Origin: Mesostigma viride
Lineage: Eukaryota > Streptophyta > Mesostigmatophyceae > Mesostigmatales > Mesostigmataceae
Direction: 5' to 3'
NCBI GenBank assembly: GCA_009746045.1
Contig: RPFO01000743.1
Span: forward strand, 1 to 32,227
DNA: 32,227 bases
The notes below the pieces were generated by a model, which saw nothing but the letters and a program-made list of their open reading frames with translations, was not told the DNA's origin and did no database searches. This document shows, piece by piece, positions 19,091 through 28,840 of the stretch. Each line of letters starts with the position of its first letter. The first letter of the stretch is position 1. Both the position numbers and the translations under genes were made by a program.

Positions 19091-20280
19091 AAAACCTGCA
19101 CAACCTCTAGTTGTTTTCCTTCCTTGCCTTATGTTATTTCCTCTGGCTGTGGGTCGGTTGGTTGTCCCCCGCCCTCCGCAGCCATCATGTCAGACGACGC
19201 CTGCTCAGCCAGCTCCGTCCGTGGCTCCCTCCATCGCGCATGCTCAGCCGGCCGCTGTCGCTCCGTCCGTGGCTCCCTCCGTCGTGCCTGTTCAGCCGGC
19301 CGAGCCTCAGCGTCATCGAGATTTGGGCAAGGCGTCGACGGGCAAGTGGGTGTTTGACACTACCGAGGATAGGTATGATTCGGCCATGGGTGATTGGACC
19401 TCTAGCTGCCCGACGGGCCACGACGTCTTCCCCTGTCGCCGCTCCCGGCGCCGCTACCGCTTCTTCTGTCGCGCCCGCCTCCGCCGTCATCCACCAACCG
19501 GGCGTTGCTCCTGTTGGGAAGTCCTCAGCTTCGGTCACGCGTGTTAGCGAGAGTCGTGAGATCCGGCACGTGCGTCTGTGGCCCGACAACGTGGAGCGTT
19601 TCCTGGACTTGTTTTTCACCTCCGTTGCTCGTGGTGAGCTGGTCTTCTATCGGTTCCTCCTGCGCGCCCTCCTTCTGTTGTCGGCAGAGCCGTTCGTGCG
19701 CTAGTTTCAGTGTGGGTTCCTTGATTGGGCCCGTGGACAGGTGGTCCTGACAAAGCTACGATACTACTGGGCTTTCCTCGGCATGTATCTTGATGGCGTC
19801 TGGGAGGATGTGTTCCTCCATCCATGTAGACAACCATGACAACCCTACTGATGTTGCTCATCACCGGGCGTACATGGCGGTGCTTTTGGCCACCCGTGGT
19901 ACTTTTCAGGCTACTGGTGTGTAGACAGAGGGCTCTAGGCCCGACCTGAGGGTGTTGTCCCTCCGGTATATAGAGTCGCCCTCTGGGCTTGGCCAGTTGG
20001 TTGGTCGTTCTCTGTCCTCAGTGTGAACATTGTTTCCTACGCGTGTCTTGCCTAGTGCCTTCCCTCCCGGCAAGCCTCCGTGCAATGCAGTTAGGGGAGC
20101 CTCACACCCGGCGTGGTGCTGGTGATCCCTACACCGTTTGGGGTGGACCCGAGGTTAACATGTTTTTGCTTTGGGCCTTGGATGGTCAGTCGATTGTGTT
20201 AGGCTTTTGTTGGGTGCGTTAGGTTGAATTCCTACCCCTTTGGTTTCCTCCCTGTACGTAGGTAGAGGGCTCCCTACATT
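19091..20280 (+). pseudogene. Degenerate coding region between integrase and 3' LTR of element B
   Basis: Coding-like stretches occur in changing plus frames: a Pro/Ala/Val/Ser repeat (APSVAPS units, about 19190-19310), KWVFDTTEDRYDSAMGDW, then about 19540-19800 (RHVRLWPDNVERFLDLFF and VLTKLRYYWAFLGMYLDG), then about 19830-19920 (DVAHHRAYMAVLLATRGTF). Stops and shifts separate them. This is the position occupied in element C by the long C-terminal extension, but I see no clear residue-level similarity to it. Function unknown. Confidence 0.4.
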
Positions 20281-20293
20281 TGTGGGGGGAAGG
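20281..20293 (+). promoter_or_regulatory. Polypurine tract of element B
   Basis: TGTGGGGGGAAGG directly precedes the LTR start TGTTACG. In LTR retroelements this tract primes plus-strand DNA synthesis. Confidence 0.75.
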
Positions 20294-20865
20294 TGTTACG
20301 TCGCGTAACTTTTGTTGTTGTTACGGACGTAAATTAGGTCCTTTGTTGCCTCAGCCATTCTGGAACAGTTCGCTGACTTTCCTAGGCTTACGTATAGTTA
20401 GGACCTTTTGGCCGGTCGGTACCGGGCCTTGTGACGTGGCAATTGTACAGTATGGTGGTTCGGGGCAGTCGCGCCGCGCTGCGTACTTTAGTAGTGGTCC
20501 TTTTATCCTGCGTGTGAACCTTGTCATGGACGTGCGTTGGTCCTGTAGGCGAGGGTCGATGTCGGCCCGAGCATACACGCCTGTCGGCGATCATTTATGC
20601 AGCAGTTGTCCTTCGTGCATGGCACCCGGCGTGTGTTATGAATTAACTGACACATACTAGCTAGGGTCATGGCAGTGTAGTAGTGTTTCCTTCGTAGTAC
20701 CCTGGTTTTATTCGGTGTATGGCGTATTATAATAGAATGCATTGAGAACAGAGTCGACGCGTCCCAGGTCTTTCCACAACATAGCTCCTCATCACTAGGT
20801 ACCCTCACTAGTTTAGGTGAAGTCAGGCTAGGCGTTTGGGAATAGAGAGGAGCCAGGGCGTAACA
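20294..20865 (+). repeat. 3' LTR of element B, about 572 bp
   Basis: It starts TGTTACGTCGCGTAAC and ends GGGCGTAACA, so the ends are imperfect inverted repeats bounded by TG and CA. Its length is close to the 585 bp of the element C LTR, and it shares CCTTTTGGCCGGT-like internal words. Confidence 0.75.
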
Positions 20866-20915
20866 TTAATCTCCCGCAACGGTATCACCCACGGTGTAGG
20901 TCACCCACGAGCCCA

Positions 20916-21149
20916 GTGCCCCACCCATGTCCACAGCGACATCCCTGCAATCTCACCGGCCCGCCCATCGACTGCACGCCACTCCAGGAGTTAACGTTTT
21001 TAAACGCAATGTATAAGGATATGGTTGCAATGCAGCAATGTGTGAATGTGGTTGGAATTAACGGAGCTTTGTTAAAATTGGATAATGTTACAGCGCTCAG
21101 ACACTTGAGGCTTAGACACGAGTTTGCCAAGTCAAGGCAACACACGTGA
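20916..21149 (+). CDS. Small open frame of unknown function between the two LTRs
   Basis: 77 codons, with a coding-like helical second half (LQELTFLNAMYKDMVAMQQC, then VNVVGINGALLKLDNVTALR). No family is recognised, and no promoter or splice signals decide the matter. It could be an exon or part of an older element interrupted by elements B and C. Confidence 0.25.
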   Translation: MPHPCPQRHPCNLTGPPIDCTPLQELTFLNAMYKDMVAMQQCVNVVGINGALLKLDNVTALRHLRLRHEFAKSRQHT

Positions 21150-21422
21150 GGCGGGCTCGCAAGAGATCTAACCAGTTGGCACTGGCCTATTATTCTTTAT
21201 ATACTTGTGCACTGTGCTTTGCTAGGCCTGAGCAGCCTCGTAGGCCTGCTCAGTATTAACACCCCCGGTACAGTATTAACAACCTGTACAGCGTCCAGAT
21301 CCTATACAGTAGGTCTGCCATACAGGCACAGTGACCACAGAGTTCAGTCCACAGTGATTATTGCGTCTGCACCCAATAGTCCAGGACTAAGCCTGCGGTA
21401 TACCAACAGACCACAGGTCAAG

Positions 21423-22007
21423 TGTTACGTCCCAGCCCAGACACTCCTAACCTGGGCTACGTAGCGAAAGACCCTCCTTGCCGGAATTAGGAATAATCCA
21501 AGATGGCCTAATGTAAGTTGCGCTTCACGACGAGAGTCGTGAGATATCTGGCATCACGGCTTAATGCCAAGCTAATTGTACACACTTATAATGGCTAGCA
21601 ATACCAATTACAAATGGATAATTGCCCCGGGCTCAATGTGTAGGCGTATTCGCACTTATCATTCATTAAACCAAGAGGACGAGACTCTCGTCCTCGGACC
21701 AATTTAACCTAGGTTGATTGCGGCGCAGATACACGCCAATTTCCCTAGAACAATCCAAGTCACTCATTCCACGTAGGATCCGGGCCGACATCGACCCTCA
21801 ACTATAGGATCCACGCTTAGATCTACGGACGGACTCAGAACTTGGCGCGGCGCCACGGCACCGGCCCCTAAAAGGACAACCTAGGACCAAAATAACTAGT
21901 CCAATTCACACAATGGCCAAGGTCCATAAAACCCAAATACAATAGACCAAACAGCCTTAGTAATTTATTCCATTGTTACGTCCGACCAAAAGGGCTGGGA
22001 CGTAACA
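21423..22007 (-). repeat. 3' LTR of element C, 585 bp
   Basis: On the minus strand it starts TGTTACGTCCCAGCCC at 22007 and ends with the exact reverse complement of those 16 bases at 21423. Terminal inverted repeats of LTRs are usually only a few bases, so 16 is long. Internal hairpins: 21974-21983 with 21998-22007 (TGTTACGTCC arms), 21675-21683 with 21687-21695 (GAGGACGAG arms), and 21526-21531 with 21536-21541 (CACGAC stem, GAGA loop). Confidence 0.85.
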
Positions 22008-22020
22008 CTCCTCCCCCCCA
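22008..22020 (-). promoter_or_regulatory. Polypurine tract of element C
   Basis: On the minus strand TGGGGGGGAGGAG abuts the LTR start TGTTACG. It is the expected plus-strand primer site. Confidence 0.85.
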
Positions 22021-22226
22021 CGGGGGTCGGTAGTCCCTACCGTACAAGTTAGAATGGGAAAACAACGCTACTATAAGAGTACTATGTCCCAACCTCGGTT
22101 CACCCGCAGGTCAGTAATACCAGTTCCTCTAGAAGTTGATACACAGGACCAACCCTGACGTAGTAGCACGACTCTGATGGTGACTGGATCAATCCGCTAT
22201 CCGTCACAAAAACTTTCCTAACCACT

Positions 22227-25200
22227 CTAGCGTCCGCCGCTAGTGGCACGTCGCTGCGACAGGGCTTCAGTGAGAGCCCTACGCCCCGCGTGGGTCATTT
22301 GCGAAGTCATCATCCCGGGGTGCGAACACAGGTCACACTCAAAGGCCACTTGGTAGGGGGACACCTTCTGCCGGCCCATCCTGGACAGCTCCACCCACGA
22401 ACCCCTGGGCCACATGGACAGGAACCCAGCGAGGTACTGGGGATGGGTGAATAGAAGTGTCAGCGCCGACCGATCCACCACCCCACAACGGTGCTCGCGA
22501 ACAAAGTGCACCCCCATCATAAAAACCTCCGTACGCACGTGATCATCGTTGATCGACGCCGTCCGTGCCCCTGCAATATCGGGCACCACCAGATTAAGAA
22601 AGGCACGTCCCTCCGATGGAGCCACCTTGGGAGGCGTCACCACGTGCCCCACCCCATCGACCTGATATCGCCAATCCCACCAGTCTTCGGACCCGAACCG
22701 CACAGTATGCCCTACCGCAAGGGGAAAACGAGGGTCGTCGGGTTGCGGCAGGGGCAGGGGAACCTGGGGAAGAAAGGTGATCTCTACCTGTTCCCAGTAA
22801 GCCCCGCGATCCACAGCGAACCAGGGACCCGCTTGAAACACCAGAGGAGCGGGTAGGTGCGTACCAGGGGGGACCTGGAAAGACGGAGGTCCCTCGAACG
22901 TCACACACAGCTTCTCCGTGCGAGGTCCTGGCCCACCATACCTCACCGCTCTGCCCGGTGCCGGCCGTATGAAGTCCCCCAATGACCACTCCTCGTGAGA
23001 TGACCCAGGAGCTCTGGAAGCCGCATCATAGCCCACTGAGGTGGCGGCAGAATGATCGCCTTGACGACCGTGCTGGACCAACAAGCGCTGTATCAGGTCC
23101 TGTCCTGATTGTACCGCAGCCACGAGCTCTTCCAAGCGCATCACGGGCTCCGCTGGTACCAGAATGCCCGTCCCGCTGGGGCCTTCCGCGACCCGAGGTC
23201 GCGTCTCTGCCATGGTGTGTAGGCACGGTTCCTCCGCGGAACGGTGCGAGGGTCGACCCGACGAAGTGGGCCTGATGTGTCCCTCCGCAGGACGTGACAT
23301 TGATGAACCGGCTGGTGCAGGCCGGGACCGTGGTTCCAGGGAGACTAGGAAGGTAGGCTCCGGTGGATCCAAGGAGACAAGGAAGGTAGGCTCCTCTTGG
23401 CCCGCATCCGTCGGAGGACCTGAGGGGGCCACAACCGAGGGCTCGCCCCCGGCCGGCTGTTCTGTCCTAGCCGGAGCAGCTCCCGTCGTATCCGGCCGCG
23501 GTCGCCGAGACTCTCGCTCCAATTCCAGCGCCGACCCCCACGTGCGCTCCCAGTGACGATCAGCCGGGCGACGAGGTGGTGGAGACGCTCGGCGAGCAGT
23601 TCGTAACTCCGTTCCCGAGTCCGAACGGGAACGCGAACGCAAGGGCGGTGATGGCGAGCGACGACGTGCAGGTCGTTCCGGAGCACGCCGAGAAGCTGGT
23701 TGACTGCCCCCGCCCCATCCCGTGGACCGCGGGCGAGGCTCGCGCCCCGGTGGTCGCCCCCAGCCCGTCGCCGGCGGTGGCGCCTCAAAACGCGTCACAG
23801 GACGGTGTCTTGCGCCGCCCTCAAGGGAGCCCCGAGGAGGTGAATTTCTCGGAGGAGAATGAGGGAGAGGGCGTGGAGGGTAGCCATCAGAATCGGAGTC
23901 GTCACCCTCGCTCCCGTCATCCTGGTCTTCGTCATCCATAGTCACAATGCGATCCAGGGCCTGCCGTAACGAATACTGCCCCGCGCGCGTACACTTCTCG
24001 CCCCGCAACGCCCCCTCCAACGGAAGGTATCGAGGAAAGTAGTGCTCCAGCTGTTTCCGCACCTCGGGTGGAATTAGGAGGAGCAACAGCCGTGGAAATG
24101 CCAGACCCGCTTCCAGCGTGTTCAAGCACGCGTGACAAGGGCACTCCCACTCATGGGTTTCCCAGTCTGTACCGACCACCACGCCGTCGCTCTCGGCGGT
24201 GCGGGTCTCGATCTTGAACCCCACATTTCTTCGCACGAACCGTCGAAAATCCTCCAGCTTAGCTGGGCTGGCCCGCGCCAGGATGGAATCAGCGCGGAGT
24301 TCCGACGGCATCTGGTTACGGCGCCGACGACGTCGCTCCACCAAGTCACCCTCCCGGCCATAGTTGCGCAAGAACATTCGGGGGTTAAATGTCTCCTCAT
24401 TCAGCTCCTTTACTAGCTGCAACGTGCGCGCGTCCGGTGCTCCGGGTCTGGACGACGTCTCGTGCCGGCCACCACTTCCCGAGCCTCCGGCCCCTAAAGC
24501 ACCCCCTCGGACTGCAGGCTCTCCGCGAGCTGTCTGCGTCCTCGCATCCTGTTCTGGTTGAGGGACCTCAGGGTAATCTGATGTGTCCATGTCCACCAGA
24601 TCTTCCTCACTCGACTCCCCGTCTGCTTCCCGGATTCCTGCCTCTGCAGCCGCCGCGGCGCTGATGGAAGTCTGGCCCCTGGGAAGCGCCTCCGCGGCGT
24701 CCCCCTGCACGGCCCACACACAAGAGGCCAAGGCATTAGTCGGCGTGTACCTAGTACCCGGCTCACACACCACTCTCACCCTACACCGCTGTACCGCATG
24801 TGGCTTGTTAATGCAACTGGTGCGTCTTCTTGTACGCTTCCAGTAAGCGGGCGCACCCGCTAACTCAGTAGAAGTGCGCCAGGAGTCCTCAGACTCATGC
24901 TGCGCGAATCGCCATCGCACACGGTACTGTCGCTGAGTCCCCCGACCTCGTTTGACATCCCGGTGTCCCACGATCGCTGCCACCTCATCCTCCTGTTCCC
25001 CCGTGTCCGGATTGAACTCCAACGGGGCCGGGGGATTGACCCGACCCTGAATGGTGTTCTGGTGGTACAACTTGAGCTGGTCACGATGGAAACGGTTGGA
25101 CGTGAGGTTCCATGACACTGGGACGTCCACCTGGAACATGACGTCGTCAAACTTGGTGAGAACCTTGTAGGGGCCCAGGAACATGGGACGAAGCTTAGTC

Positions 25201-25940
25201 TTCAGCTCCTTCTCCACCTTGTGTGAGAATCGTCCGATCTGTGGGCCCTCCACCAGGACCCAATCGCCCACCTCAATGGACGGCGCCCGGTTATCCCGCT
25301 TGCCGGCTGTCCTCTCCAGATACCGCTCGGTCGCGGCGCGGTAGCCCTGGACTGCACTGTTATGAGCCTGATGCATCCGCTGCAGCAAGCGATCAACCCC
25401 CTGGCGTGTGTCCAGCTTGACCTGATCCTCCCCCAGTCCGGGGCTCATAAGCAAGTCGGGAGGCGTGAGAGGGTGCCTGCCAGAGTTGAGGAAAAAGGGG
25501 GTAAATCCGTGGGCGGCCTGGGGGGCATTGTTCAGGGAGAACTCCACCAAGCCCAGAAGTTCCTCCCAATTGCTGCCCACCGCGTCGGTGTAGTGTCGCA
25601 TGGTCTCCTGCACTGTGCGGTTCAACCGCTCCACCAGATGTGACGACGAACTGTGGTAGGCCGTGCCCAGCGACACCTTGGTGCCCAGCCGTTCGAAAAA
25701 CTCCTGCCAGAATTTGGCCGTGAAGAGCTTGTCGCGGTCGGAGATGAACTGTCGGCTGAGCCCGTGGAACCGGAACACGTGCGTCAGGTATATCTTGGCG
25801 CACTCCTCCGCAGTGAGGTCGGCCGGACACGGGGCCAAGTGACACATGCGCGTCAGGCGGTCCACGAACACCAGACCATGCTGTTGCCGCTCTTCGCCTT
25901 CTTGAACGGGCCGATGAAGTCCATCATGATAGAATCCCAA
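22227..25940 (-). CDS. Element C integrase core, chromodomain and about 865-residue novel extension
   Basis: 1,237 codons are open to TAG at 22227-22229; true homology begins near residue 21 after a frameshift from 25853-26311. Residues 21-155 are the integrase core, with Asp68 (FISDRDKLF) and Glu104 (HLVERLNR) spaced D-x35-E. Residues 223-292 form the C-terminal barrel (VGDWVLVEGPQIGRFS). Residues about 317-372 are a chromodomain (VAAIVGHRDVKRG, QYRVRW, EDSWRTSTEL), which targets integration to chromatin in chromoviruses. From about 373 onward no family is recognised. There is an acidic Ala/Glu stretch; a helical block with ETHEWECPCHACLNTLEAGL (near 595-614) and LIPPEVRKQLEHYFPRYLPL; a long Pro/Arg/Ser-rich segment with RRRSPSPPLRSRSRSDSGTE; a duplicated PTFLVSL; and a folded-looking C-terminus (EKLCVTFEGPPSFQVPPGTH, SEDWWDWRYQVDGVG, CDLCSHPGMM). 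No signal peptide or membrane segment is obvious, so an envelope-like glycoprotein is not supported. Confidence 0.85.
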   Translation of the reverse strand: MGFYHDGLHRPVQEGEERQQHGLVFVDRLTRMCHLAPCPADLTAEECAKIYLTHVFRFHGLSRQFISDRDKLFTAKFWQEFFERLGTKVSLGTAYHSSSSHLVERLNRTVQETMRHYTDAVGSNWEELLGLVEFSLNNAPQAAHGFTPFFLNSGRHPLTPPDLLMSPGLGEDQVKLDTRQGVDRLLQRMHQAHNSAVQGYRAATERYLERTAGKRDNRAPSIEVGDWVLVEGPQIGRFSHKVEKELKTKLRPMFLGPYKVLTKFDDVMFQVDVPVSWNLTSNRFHRDQLKLYHQNTIQGRVNPPAPLEFNPDTGEQEDEVAAIVGHRDVKRGRGTQRQYRVRWRFAQHESEDSWRTSTELAGAPAYWKRTRRRTSCINKPHAVQRCRVRVVCEPGTRYTPTNALASCVWAVQGDAAEALPRGQTSISAAAAAEAGIREADGESSEEDLVDMDTSDYPEVPQPEQDARTQTARGEPAVRGGALGAGGSGSGGRHETSSRPGAPDARTLQLVKELNEETFNPRMFLRNYGREGDLVERRRRRRNQMPSELRADSILARASPAKLEDFRRFVRRNVGFKIETRTAESDGVVVGTDWETHEWECPCHACLNTLEAGLAFPRLLLLLIPPEVRKQLEHYFPRYLPLEGALRGEKCTRAGQYSLRQALDRIVTMDDEDQDDGSEGDDSDSDGYPPRPLPHSPPRNSPPRGSLEGGARHRPVTRFEAPPPATGWGRPPGREPRPRSTGWGGGSQPASRRAPERPARRRSPSPPLRSRSRSDSGTELRTARRASPPPRRPADRHWERTWGSALELERESRRPRPDTTGAAPARTEQPAGGEPSVVAPSGPPTDAGQEEPTFLVSLDPPEPTFLVSLEPRSRPAPAGSSMSRPAEGHIRPTSSGRPSHRSAEEPCLHTMAETRPRVAEGPSGTGILVPAEPVMRLEELVAAVQSGQDLIQRLLVQHGRQGDHSAATSVGYDAASRAPGSSHEEWSLGDFIRPAPGRAVRYGGPGPRTEKLCVTFEGPPSFQVPPGTHLPAPLVFQAGPWFAVDRGAYWEQVEITFLPQVPLPLPQPDDPRFPLAVGHTVRFGSEDWWDWRYQVDGVGHVVTPPKVAPSEGRAFLNLVVPDIAGARTASINDDHVRTEVFMMGVHFVREHRCGVVDRSALTLLFTHPQYLAGFLSMWPRGSWVELSRMGRQKVSPYQVAFECDLCSHPGMMTSQMTHAGRRALTEALSQRRATSGGR

Positions 25941-26311
25941 GGACCCATCGGATCAGGTAACGTCTTGGGGACGGCTTGCGAGCCCGTGTTCCTGGACTTC
26001 ATGATCTGGCACGAGGGGCACTGGCGCACATATGTCTCAATATACTCCTTCATCCCTGGCCAGTAGAAATGTTTGCGGGCCCGAGGAAAGAGACGGTGGC
26101 TTCCTTGATGTCCGCCTAGAAGCGAATCGTGGAGCTCGTGAAGCAAGGCGGCCCTACAAAGCTCCGGGACATACAGCCGCCATTCCTCCGGCTGGACACT
26201 CACGAACAGGCGTCCATCCTGGAACTTGCAAGGGTAGGCACCCATCTGCTGGGGATGCGCCCGGATGGCTTCAAGCGCCGCTTCCTCCGTGACCGTGAAA
26301 CGACTGATCAT
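25853..26311 (-). pseudogene. Element C integrase N-terminus: zinc-binding domain and first catalytic Asp
   Basis: Residues 59-101 hold the H-H-C-C domain: His68 and His72 (GGHQGSHRLF), HFYWPGMKEYI, then Cys98-x2-Cys101. GPWDSIMMDFIGPF carries the first catalytic Asp (131). Near residue 145 (about 25880) the frame is lost by one base, and the rest of the core continues in the 22227-25940 frame. With that frame it makes a complete DDE integrase. Confidence 0.9.
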
Positions 26312-26772
26312 CGTCTCCAGGTCCGACGTGACTGTGAACGCGTCCCGGCCGGGTCTGTCTCCGCGCTCGCCTGGTTGACGAATTCGGAGAAGACTGTGGG
26401 CGGGCCGATCGGCTGAAGCTGAAAAATTCCCTGGGGCGGCACCACATGACTAAGGGGCATGCGCGTATGCGATCCCTCCCCCTCCCCGGGGGCGTCCACG
26501 TCCTCGTGGGCACTCGTCTCCTCCAAGAGAGGTGACAAGTCATCACTGGTGGTGTGTCCCAGATGAAACAGGTGGCGGGCCCGGGGAGACCGTGGCTCCG
26601 CGCCGTAGGCGGTCCCCGGGGCGGCCACTGGTACGCAAGTGGTATGAAGCACATCCATGTCCTCGTAGAACCAATAGTCCGCCCGTCGCGAAGGGCGTCT
26701 GGCACCACGTTGTCCGCGCCCTTGACGTATTGGATCTTGAATGGCGCAAACTGTGACAAGTACTCCATCCAC
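26308..26772 (-). pseudogene. Element C linker between RNase H and integrase
   Basis: Coding-like sequence (ADYWFYEDMDVLHTTCVPVA, then HTTSDDLSPLLEETSAHEDV and VVPPQGIFQLQPIGPPTVF) in a frame shifted from the RNase H frame. No enzymatic motif is visible. Ty3/gypsy polyproteins often have such a spacer here. Confidence 0.6.
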
Positions 26773-27240
26773 CGCGCTTGGCGGGGCGTCAGGTTGGGCT
26801 GCACCAGGAGGTGGGTGAGCGGCCGGTGGTCGGTGTGGATCACCAGGCGGTGGGGGTCGAGATCCCCCTGCTCACTAATGGCCACCGAAAACTGGGCCCC
26901 CAGAAGATGATGACGCCACGTGTGGCAGCTGTAGACTACTGCCAGAAGCTCCTGCTGATGCACTGGGTAATTCCGCTCCGCCGGAATCATTGTGCGTGAG
27001 ATATACTCGATGGGCTGAAGACCCTTGCCTTGGTCCTGCAGGAGGACCCCCCGATGGCCACCTTGCTGGCGTCCGTAGCCACGACGAAAGGAAGGGCCGG
27101 GTCCGGCAGGATAAGGACTGGCGCTGTGGTGAGGTGGCGCTTAAGCGCCTCAAAAGCCTGTTGGCACTGCTCAGCCCAAAGGAACGGGGTACCCTTCTTG
27201 AGAAGAGCGTTGATCGGGGCGGCGATGGTGGCAAACCGCG
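26710..27240 (-). pseudogene. Element C RNase H domain
   Basis: An ATDAS motif around 27075 supplies the first acidic residue. The frame at 26271-26990 then reads AERNYPVHQQELLAVVYSCH with the catalytic Glu, LVIHTDHRPLTHLL with the next Asp, and YVKGADNVVPDAL at the end, where most relatives read ADALSR. At least one frame change falls between the first and second motifs. This enzyme removes the RNA strand during reverse transcription. Confidence 0.85.
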
Positions 27241-27289
27241 GATGAACCGTCGGTAGTAAGAGCCAATCCCAGGAAGCTGCGCACCCCTT

Positions 27290-28210
27290 TCACGTCCGTA
27301 GGGACAGGCCATTGCTGGACGGACTCGATCTTCTCCGGGTCGGTCGCGATGCCGTCCGCGGACAGGTATGGCCCAGAAACGGCACGCAGCGGCCGGCGCG
27401 CACCTTGGCCTTCCGCGCCGAAAGGTGCTCATCCTCCATGATCTGCAGCACGGCGTCCACATCCTCTAGGTGCTCCTCGAACGTCTTGGAGTACACCAGG
27501 ATGTCGTCCAGATACGCCAGCGCGCACGTGCGCTTGTAGGTCCAGGGCGGGCGCGCCCCCTTCTGCGGGTCCGCCAGGTCCTGGGAGACCTGCGGCAAGT
27601 GGGCTGTGCCCATCACCGGACGGAGGATGTCATTCATCAGCATCTGGAAGGACGCAGGCGAATTGCACAGCCCCATTGCCGCCACCCGAAACTGATAGTG
27701 ACCGAAGGGCGTAGCGAACGCGGTCTTGTGGCAGTCTTCTGGCGCGATGCGCAGCTGCCAAAACCCGTCCGCACAGTCGATGACGGTGAAACACGTGGCC
27801 CCTGGACACGGTTGAAGATGTCGTCGATCCGCGGTAGAGGATACCGGGACTTGACGGTGATGGCGTTCAGCTTCCGGTAATCCGTCACCAGACGCCACTT
27901 GCCTCCTGGCTTGGGAACGAGCAGCACGCCCGCTGAGAAGGGGCTGTTGCTGGGTTCAATGAGCCCAGCGTCGAGCAGTGAAATGAGGATCTTCTTGAGC
28001 TCCACCAGCTCGACTGGGCCCATGCGGTACATGGGAGACACGTAGGCCTGAACCCTCCTGGACTGGACACGGTGTAACACCGACCGGTTGGGAGGGAACT
28101 GGGGGGTGCGATCCGCGAAGAGAGTAGCGCGCTTCTCCAGGACGGCATTGAACCGCGCCAGCTCGTCCGGAGTGAAGCCGGCACCAATCTCGTTAAGCAG
28201 GCCTGAGTGC
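27290..28210 (-). pseudogene. Element C reverse transcriptase
   Basis: The N-terminal part (28205 to about 27800) reads FTPDELARFNAVLEKRATLF, then LDAGLIEPSNSPFSAGVLLV, KPGGKWRLVTDYRKLN and YPLPRIDDIF. After a frame change (about 27800) the palm follows: FTVIDCADGFWQLRI with the first catalytic Asp, FGHYQFRVAAMGLCNSPASF, and LAYLDDILVYSKT, the YLDD active site. About 27 residues (27527-27607) are inserted before YLDD compared with usual chromoviruses. Further shifts near 27390 and 27265 separate the connection region (FLGH, then IGSYYRRFIRG). Confidence 0.9.
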
Positions 28211-28823
28211 TGTCCAGGTCTATGCGATACATCGCGTACTCCTTACCCTTCCGGAGCTGGCGCGCCAGCGTCTTGCTACTCATCAGGATCTGGGACGCTG
28301 GTCGAGGCCCGTCCGCCGAGCGCTCGTGTGTAATGTTATGGACCTCCGCGGCCTGTGCCCTATACTCGCTGTCGGGCACCAGAATGAACCATCCGGAAAC
28401 CAAACTACCCGCCGGCGCACACTGATGTCCACATCCTGCTTGTCCAGCCAGTCCACTCCAATGATGATGTCGGCAGCGCCCAGCGGCGCAATAGTCGCCA
28501 CCAGGTCCACCGGCGTGCCCTGCAGCACACCCTTGATGTCTGCTAGGCCCGGCGATTGGTGTCGCCGACCGTCGAGTAGGTGACATACACTGCCGTGGTG
28601 TGGGTCGGGGTACCAGGCCCAGCCGGCGCACCAGGGCCTCGTTGATGAAGGACGTGGAGGCGCCGGTGTCGACCAGGAACTTCACGTCCATGATCGTTTT
28701 CTCCTTCAAATACGGATCAAGGACGGTGGGAGGAACCAGTAACCCTCCACTGAAAAGAAACAAATGCCGCGAGCCTCCTTGCGATGCGCGCGCCGCCGGT
28801 TGGGTGGCCGCGTCTGAAGCCAC
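28211..28823 (-). pseudogene. Element C aspartic protease
   Basis: KFLVDTGASTSFINEALVRR (Asp at about 28670) is a classic retropepsin active site. After a frame change the second half reads GTPVDLVATIAPLGAADIII, then GVDWL, matching the usual hydrophobic-Gly motif. The frame then shifts back (WFILVPDSEYRAQAAEVHNI). The enzyme would process the polyprotein. Confidence 0.88.
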
Positions 28824-28840
28824 GTTATTGACGTCTACCT

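Larger units (their letters stand above)
18541..20865 (+). mobile_element. Element B: truncated Ty3/gypsy remnant with 3' LTR
   Basis: It contains integrase fragments, then a degenerate 3' coding region, a polypurine tract and an LTR, all in plus orientation. Gag, protease, reverse transcriptase and RNase H are absent. The integrase and LTR ends show it is a diverged relative of element C. Confidence 0.75.

Noticed and set aside
22491-24664. Many plus-strand and alternative minus-strand frames of 70-150 codons over the element C extension
   Set aside because: GC-rich shadows. The 1,237-codon minus frame carries the integrase motifs and is far longer.
22227-25940. Calling the element C extension an envelope glycoprotein
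   Set aside because: No signal peptide, transmembrane helix or fusion-peptide-like hydrophobic stretch could be seen. Only its position is env-like.
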